NCBI RefSeq assembly: GCF_013215345.1
Contig: NZ_JABSOV010000019.1
Span: forward strand, 15,545-54,365
Length of the DNA stretch: 38,821 nucleotides
Direction of reading: 5' to 3'
DNA from: Colwellia sp.
GTDB taxonomy: Bacteria > Pseudomonadota > Gammaproteobacteria > Enterobacterales > Alteromonadaceae
Shown here: positions 35,018-38,821 of the stretch, in pieces
How positions within the stretch are numbered: position 1 is the first letter of the stretch
Layout of the letters: every line of letters begins with the position of its first letter
The notes under the pieces: generated by a model
The model's input: only the letters and a program-made list of their open reading frames with translations
Told to the model about the DNA's origin: nothing
Databases searched by the model: none
Translations under genes and position numbers: made by a program

Positions 35018-36256
35018 ATGACTCAACAAAAAACGCATAACAAAGCCGCGGTTAAAGCAGATGCCATTTTAGTAATCAACTGTGGCAGCTCTTCTGTTAA
35101 ATTTTCTTTAATAAGGCCATTAAGTGGCGAAACATTATTATCAGGCTTAGCTGAATGTTTACTCAGCTCAGCAGCTGAAATCACCATCAAGCACCATGGG
35201 AAAAAACAATCCTATAAACTAACCGCGCCTTTTAATCACCAAGCCGCATTGGCTGTCTTAGTAGAACAATTACAGCAATCGAACTTAGTGAAAGATATCA
35301 GCGCAATTGGCCATAGAGTAGTACATGGTGGTGAGCAGTATTCAGAGCCGACATTACTTAACCCACAGGTAGAACAAGCGATTGGCGAGTTGGCAAAACT
35401 CGCGCCCTTGCATAATCCAGCCAACCTTAACGGCATTAAAGCGTGCCAGCAAGCTTTTGCCGACTTACCGCAAGTCGCAGTATTTGACACGGCGTTTCAT
35501 CAAAGTATGCCAGAGAAAGCTTATATCTATGGCCTGCCCTATTCTCTGTACAAGGAACATGGCATAAGGCGTTATGGCTTTCACGGTACTAGCCATTACT
35601 TTGTTGCGAAGCAAGCAGCAAAGTATTTAAACAAACCACTAGAGCAATGTAACTTGATCAGTGCTCACTTAGGCAATGGTTGTAGTGTTGCTGTCATTAA
35701 AAACGGCGAAAGTGTTGATACCAGTATGGGGATGACACCTGGCGAAGGTGTGTTGATGGGCACCCGTTGTGGCGATATCGATGCCGGCATTATCTTCCAT
35801 CTAGTCGATAATTTAGGTTACTCGATTAATGAGGTTGATAAATTAGTTAATAAAGAAAGTGGTTTATTGGGTGTTTCAGGGCTAAGCAATGATTGCCGCA
35901 CTTTAGAAGACGCCATGCTAACGGATAATAATGCCCAAGCTAAATTAGCAATGACAGTTTTTTGTTACCGTATTGCTAAGAGCATTGCCTCTTATAGTGC
36001 CAGTTTAACGCAACTAGACGGTCTTATTTTTACCGGCGGTATTGGTGAAAACTCAACTTGGGTACGTACTGAAATCGTTAAACAGCTAGGCTTATTAAAC
36101 TTTTCTTTAGATGAAGAAAAGAACCAAGCTACACGTTTTGGCGCCTCAGGTAATATTGCAGATAAAAACTCAAGATCATGTTGGGTTATTGCCACCAACG
36201 AAGAGTGGGTAATAGCCGAGCAATCAGCTCAATTACTAGCAAATGCAGCTAAGTAG
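35018..36256 (+). CDS. ackA: acetate kinase
   Basis: Converts acetyl phosphate and ADP to acetate and ATP, reversibly. The 412-residue protein has ILVINCGSSSVKFSLI after a 16-residue polar N-terminal extension, GHRVVHGG, FDTAFHQSMP (catalytic Asp), RRYGFHGTSH, LGNGCS, the GEGVLMGTRCGDIDAG nucleotide/phosphate region and FTGGIGEN. All catalytic residues seem present. The N-terminus is longer than in E. coli (MTQQKTHNKAAVKA precedes the core), and the binding site before the ATG is weak, so the start could be later. It is followed by pta after 33 bases, forming the usual ackA-pta operon. Confidence 0.95.
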   Translation: MTQQKTHNKAAVKADAILVINCGSSSVKFSLIRPLSGETLLSGLAECLLSSAAEITIKHHGKKQSYKLTAPFNHQAALAVLVEQLQQSNLVKDISAIGHRVVHGGEQYSEPTLLNPQVEQAIGELAKLAPLHNPANLNGIKACQQAFADLPQVAVFDTAFHQSMPEKAYIYGLPYSLYKEHGIRRYGFHGTSHYFVAKQAAKYLNKPLEQCNLISAHLGNGCSVAVIKNGESVDTSMGMTPGEGVLMGTRCGDIDAGIIFHLVDNLGYSINEVDKLVNKESGLLGVSGLSNDCRTLEDAMLTDNNAQAKLAMTVFCYRIAKSIASYSASLTQLDGLIFTGGIGENSTWVRTEIVKQLGLLNFSLDEEKNQATRFGASGNIADKNSRSCWVIATNEEWVIAEQSAQLLANAAK

Positions 36257-36289
36257 ATGCTAAAAATAAAGATTAAATAGGATTAAATT

Positions 36290-38410
36290 ATGCCACATAG
36301 AATTATGTTAATCCCTGTTGGCTCAGGTGTAGGGCTAACCAGTGTATCGCTAGGTTTATTGCATGCTTGTCAGCAAAAAGGCATTAAAGTCGGACACTTC
36401 AAACCCATTAGCCAACCTTCGCGCAATAGCTTAGCTAAAAAAAATAAAACCATTGATGCCATTAGTTTATCGCAAAATAGCACCAGCCTATCCCTTAGTT
36501 ATGTCGAAGATAAAATGGGCGACGGTCTGCGCGATATAGTGTTAGAAGAAATTGTCGCCAACTTTGATGCCTTTAAAAAAGATCACGACGTTGTCATTAT
36601 TGAGGGCTTAGTACCTACACCAAGACAACCTTATGCTGGTCGTATTAACCGTGATGTCGCCCAAGCACTTGGTGCCAACATCGTTTTGGTTGCTAGCCCA
36701 GGTAATGACAGCCCAGAAGAATTTGAAGACCGACTTGAAGTCACTGCTGAAACTTATGGTGGTATCAAAAACAAACACCTTATTGGGTGTGTTATCAATA
36801 AACTAAACTGCCCAGATCAAGATGAATACGGCATATTGCCGAAAGAAGAAGAGATAGAAAGTGATTTTAAACTAAAGGACTGGTTAGATTTAGCCATTTT
36901 TAAAGACAGACACTTTGATTTACTCGGCACTATAATGTGGGACATAGACCTCATCGCGCCGCGCATCTGTGACATTAGTAACTACCTTGATGCCAAAGTC
37001 CTAAATCACGGTGATATGGCACATCGTCGTTTTCGCAGCGTTGCTTTTTGTGCTCGTACCGTATCAAATTTAGTCAGCTACTTAGTCCCCGGTCGACTTA
37101 TTGTTACCCCTGGCGATCGCACCGACATTATTATTGCTACCTGTTTATCGGCATTAAATGGTACTAAATTAGGCGGCATGATATTAACTAATGGTTTTGA
37201 GCCATCAAAGCAAGTTTGGGAATTATGCAAGCAAGCGCTAGAAGCCGGTTTACCTGTGTTATCTGTACCGTGGGACACTTGGCAAACATCACGTCATATC
37301 ATGAGTTTTAACCCAGAAATACCACAAGATGATGTCCAACGCCAAGATAAAGTTAAGCAACATGTCGCCGATAATTTAAGTAGTGATTGGCTAGAAAACC
37401 TAACCTCGAAAAACCATAGTTATAATTTATTATCACCGCCGGCTTTTAGGCATAAATTAACCGAACTTGCTCGCAAGGCCAACAAACTAATCGTCTTACC
37501 TGAGGGTACCGATATACGCACCATTAAAGCGGCAGCAATTTGCTGTGAGCGTAACATTGCTCGATGCCAACTTATTGGTAACAGGGAAGAAATACTACAG
37601 ATTGCTGAACATCAAGGCATTAACCTACCTGATAATTTATTAATAACAGATCCCGACTCTATTAGAGATAACTATGTTGGCCCTATGGTTGAATTACGTA
37701 AAAACAAAGGCTTAACCGATGTTGTTGCGCAAGAAAACCTCAAAGATAATGTTGTTTTAGCTACTATGATGTTACAACTTGGTCAAGTTGATGGCCTAGT
37801 TTCAGGAGCAGTTAATACCACCGCTAACACCATAAGACCCGCGTTACAATTAATTAAAACCGCACCAAATAGCTCTTTGGTTTCATCGGTGTTCTTTATG
37901 TTACTGCCAGATCAAGTACTAGTTTATGGTGACTGTGCCATTAACCCTGAGCCTAATGCTGAGCAGTTAGCGGATATTGCCATTCAATCTGCAGACTCAG
38001 CAAAAGCATTTGATATAGAACCCAGAGTTGCCATGATCAGTTACAGTACCGGCCGTTCAGGCCATGGCGCTGATGTAGAAAAAGTCGCCAAGGCAACTGA
38101 AATAGCCAAGGCCAAGCGACCTGATCTTATTATTGATGGTCCACTCCAGTATGATGCCGCCATTATGGAGAATGTAGCTAAGAAAAAAGCGCCAAACAGT
38201 CCTGTAGCGGGTAAAGCGACAGTGTTTATCTTCCCTGACTTAAATACCGGTAATACTACTTATAAAGCGGTACAGCGCTCTGCTGACTTATTAAGCATAG
38301 GCCCTATGCTACAAGGAATGAATAAGCCCGTTAATGATCTGTCACGCGGTGCCTTAGTCGATGATATTGTTTATACCATTGCCCTAACAGCAATACAGGC
38401 GACACAATAA
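36290..38410 (+). CDS. pta: phosphate acetyltransferase
   Basis: Converts acetyl-CoA and phosphate to acetyl phosphate and CoA; with AckA it makes ATP from acetyl-CoA (overflow) or activates acetate. The 706-residue protein is the long gammaproteobacterial form: an N-terminal BioD-like P-loop domain (MLIPVGSGVGLTSVSLGLLH, VVIIEGL), a middle DRTGG-type domain (about 220-340), and the C-terminal catalytic domain (about 375-700) with VLPEGTDIRTIKAA, GLVSGAVNTTANTIRPALQL, SYSTGRSGHG and FPDLNTGNTTYKAVQR. AGGA lies about seven bases before the ATG. It is the last gene in the window. Confidence 0.96.
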   Translation: MPHRIMLIPVGSGVGLTSVSLGLLHACQQKGIKVGHFKPISQPSRNSLAKKNKTIDAISLSQNSTSLSLSYVEDKMGDGLRDIVLEEIVANFDAFKKDHDVVIIEGLVPTPRQPYAGRINRDVAQALGANIVLVASPGNDSPEEFEDRLEVTAETYGGIKNKHLIGCVINKLNCPDQDEYGILPKEEEIESDFKLKDWLDLAIFKDRHFDLLGTIMWDIDLIAPRICDISNYLDAKVLNHGDMAHRRFRSVAFCARTVSNLVSYLVPGRLIVTPGDRTDIIIATCLSALNGTKLGGMILTNGFEPSKQVWELCKQALEAGLPVLSVPWDTWQTSRHIMSFNPEIPQDDVQRQDKVKQHVADNLSSDWLENLTSKNHSYNLLSPPAFRHKLTELARKANKLIVLPEGTDIRTIKAAAICCERNIARCQLIGNREEILQIAEHQGINLPDNLLITDPDSIRDNYVGPMVELRKNKGLTDVVAQENLKDNVVLATMMLQLGQVDGLVSGAVNTTANTIRPALQLIKTAPNSSLVSSVFFMLLPDQVLVYGDCAINPEPNAEQLADIAIQSADSAKAFDIEPRVAMISYSTGRSGHGADVEKVAKATEIAKAKRPDLIIDGPLQYDAAIMENVAKKKAPNSPVAGKATVFIFPDLNTGNTTYKAVQRSADLLSIGPMLQGMNKPVNDLSRGALVDDIVYTIALTAIQATQ

Positions 38411-38463
38411 CGTTAGCCACCTTTTTATAGCCTGTTAAAAAGTGTTCATTTAAAGGTTTCAAG

Positions 38464-38498
38464 TGCGGTTAAAGTGACTTTTAACCAGTTTAACCGCA
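38464..38498 (+). terminator. probable terminator region of ackA-pta
   Basis: TGCGGTTAAA (38464-38473) pairs with TTTAACCGCA (38489-38498). Within it, GGTTAAA (38467-38473) can instead pair with TTTAACC (38480-38486), so two exclusive hairpins are possible. TTAAAATGTT follows. It is 53 bases after the pta stop. Confidence 0.5.
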
Positions 38499-38653
38499 TT
38501 AAAATGTTAACTTTACCAATAAAAGGATCCAACAGGCTCTTTTGATCACTTATCCAATTTATTAGTATTCAACACCTAACTAGTCAAAAAATGAGCTACT
38601 CGTTTTATCCTTATATTTCAATGGCAAAGGTAGTTACTACAGGATTACTCACA

Positions 38654-38682
38654 ATTCTATCCACAGGTTTTGTGGATAGAAT
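38654..38682. repeat. 12-bp perfect inverted repeat with DnaA-box-like arms
   Basis: ATTCTATCCACA (38654-38665) and its exact inverse (38671-38682) flank GGTTT. Each arm holds CTATCCACA, one base from the DnaA-box consensus TTATCCACA. There is no T-tract on either side. The rest of the 411-base stretch after pta is AT-rich, with a further inverted pair GTAAAGCTTT (about 38722) and AAAGCTTTAC (about 38763); no gene is supported there. Confidence 0.5.
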
Positions 38683-38821
38683 ATTTCAAGATAACTATTA
38701 ATAATCGCCTCAGACAACCTAGTAAAGCTTTCGTAAATAGCCGTTTTATATAAATTTCAGTTAAAGCTTTACATTTTCAAACACGGCTAGCGATAGCGCC
38801 TATAGTCATCTTGGACATTTA

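Noticed and set aside
38777..38821. Possible tail of a minus-strand gene entering from the right edge
   Set aside because: The frame ending at 38777 has an in-frame TAA at the last three bases, so it is only 13 codons. Another frame gives ten codons before a stop; neither can be supported.

Overview
The window looks like chromosomal DNA of a marine gammaproteobacterium of the Alteromonadales, most like Colwellia or Thalassotalea. The DNA is AT-rich. The gene neighbourhoods prmB/aroC facing smrB, fadI-fadJ, and yfbV facing ackA-pta are gammaproteobacterial. The proteins are full length and resemble Shewanella/Vibrio/Colwellia families, for example DUF3379 and VC2046/SO_2500. This assignment comes from reading the sequence, not from a database search. 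No rRNA, tRNA, CRISPR array, prophage or transposase gene was seen.

Layout. 1-2.5 kb: mntP (Mn2+ efflux) behind a hairpin/T-tract, then two unrecognised genes in tandem, then a VOC protein. 2.5-8.5 kb, mostly minus strand: a periplasmic rhodanese, an MFS transporter, aroC, prmB, then smrB facing prmB, then sixA. 9-11.9 kb: a large M16 zinc protease. 12-15.7 kb, minus: fadI-fadJ, the beta-oxidation complex, behind a FadR-like palindrome. 16-23.9 kb, plus: a six-gene MoxR/Bat operon (AAA+ ATPase, DUF58, DUF4381, two VWA membrane proteins, BatD) whose last five genes overlap or abut. 24-25.3 kb: an ECF sigma factor overlapping a DUF3379 protein, probably its anti-sigma. 25.5-27.9 kb: an S9 peptidase lipoprotein. 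28.2-28.8 kb: a YchJ-like SEC-C protein followed by a diverged tandem copy of its own C-terminal cassette. 28.9-32.2 kb, minus: a VC2046-like protein and a two-component pair whose two genes are separated by a terminator and a palindromic repeat. 32.4-38.4 kb: xthA, rlmA, yfbV (minus), ackA, pta.

How the genes work together. Most genes are core housekeeping: aromatic amino acid synthesis, ribosome modification and rescue, fatty-acid degradation, acetate overflow, DNA repair. fadI/fadJ deliver acetyl-CoA, which Pta and AckA can convert to acetate plus ATP. The least understood parts are the MoxR/Bat envelope operon with the sigma/anti-sigma pair beside it, and the hypothetical pair at 923-2055. 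Three intergenic inverted-repeat elements (3024-3185, 8677-8941, 31040-31351) share ATACC-type ends and look like MITE-like repeats without a transposase.

I found no convincing large new system. The best candidates for new biology are the unrecognised pair at 923-2055, the ychJ C-terminal cassette duplication with mostly silent divergence, the repeat element inside the two-component locus, and several strong unexplained hairpins.
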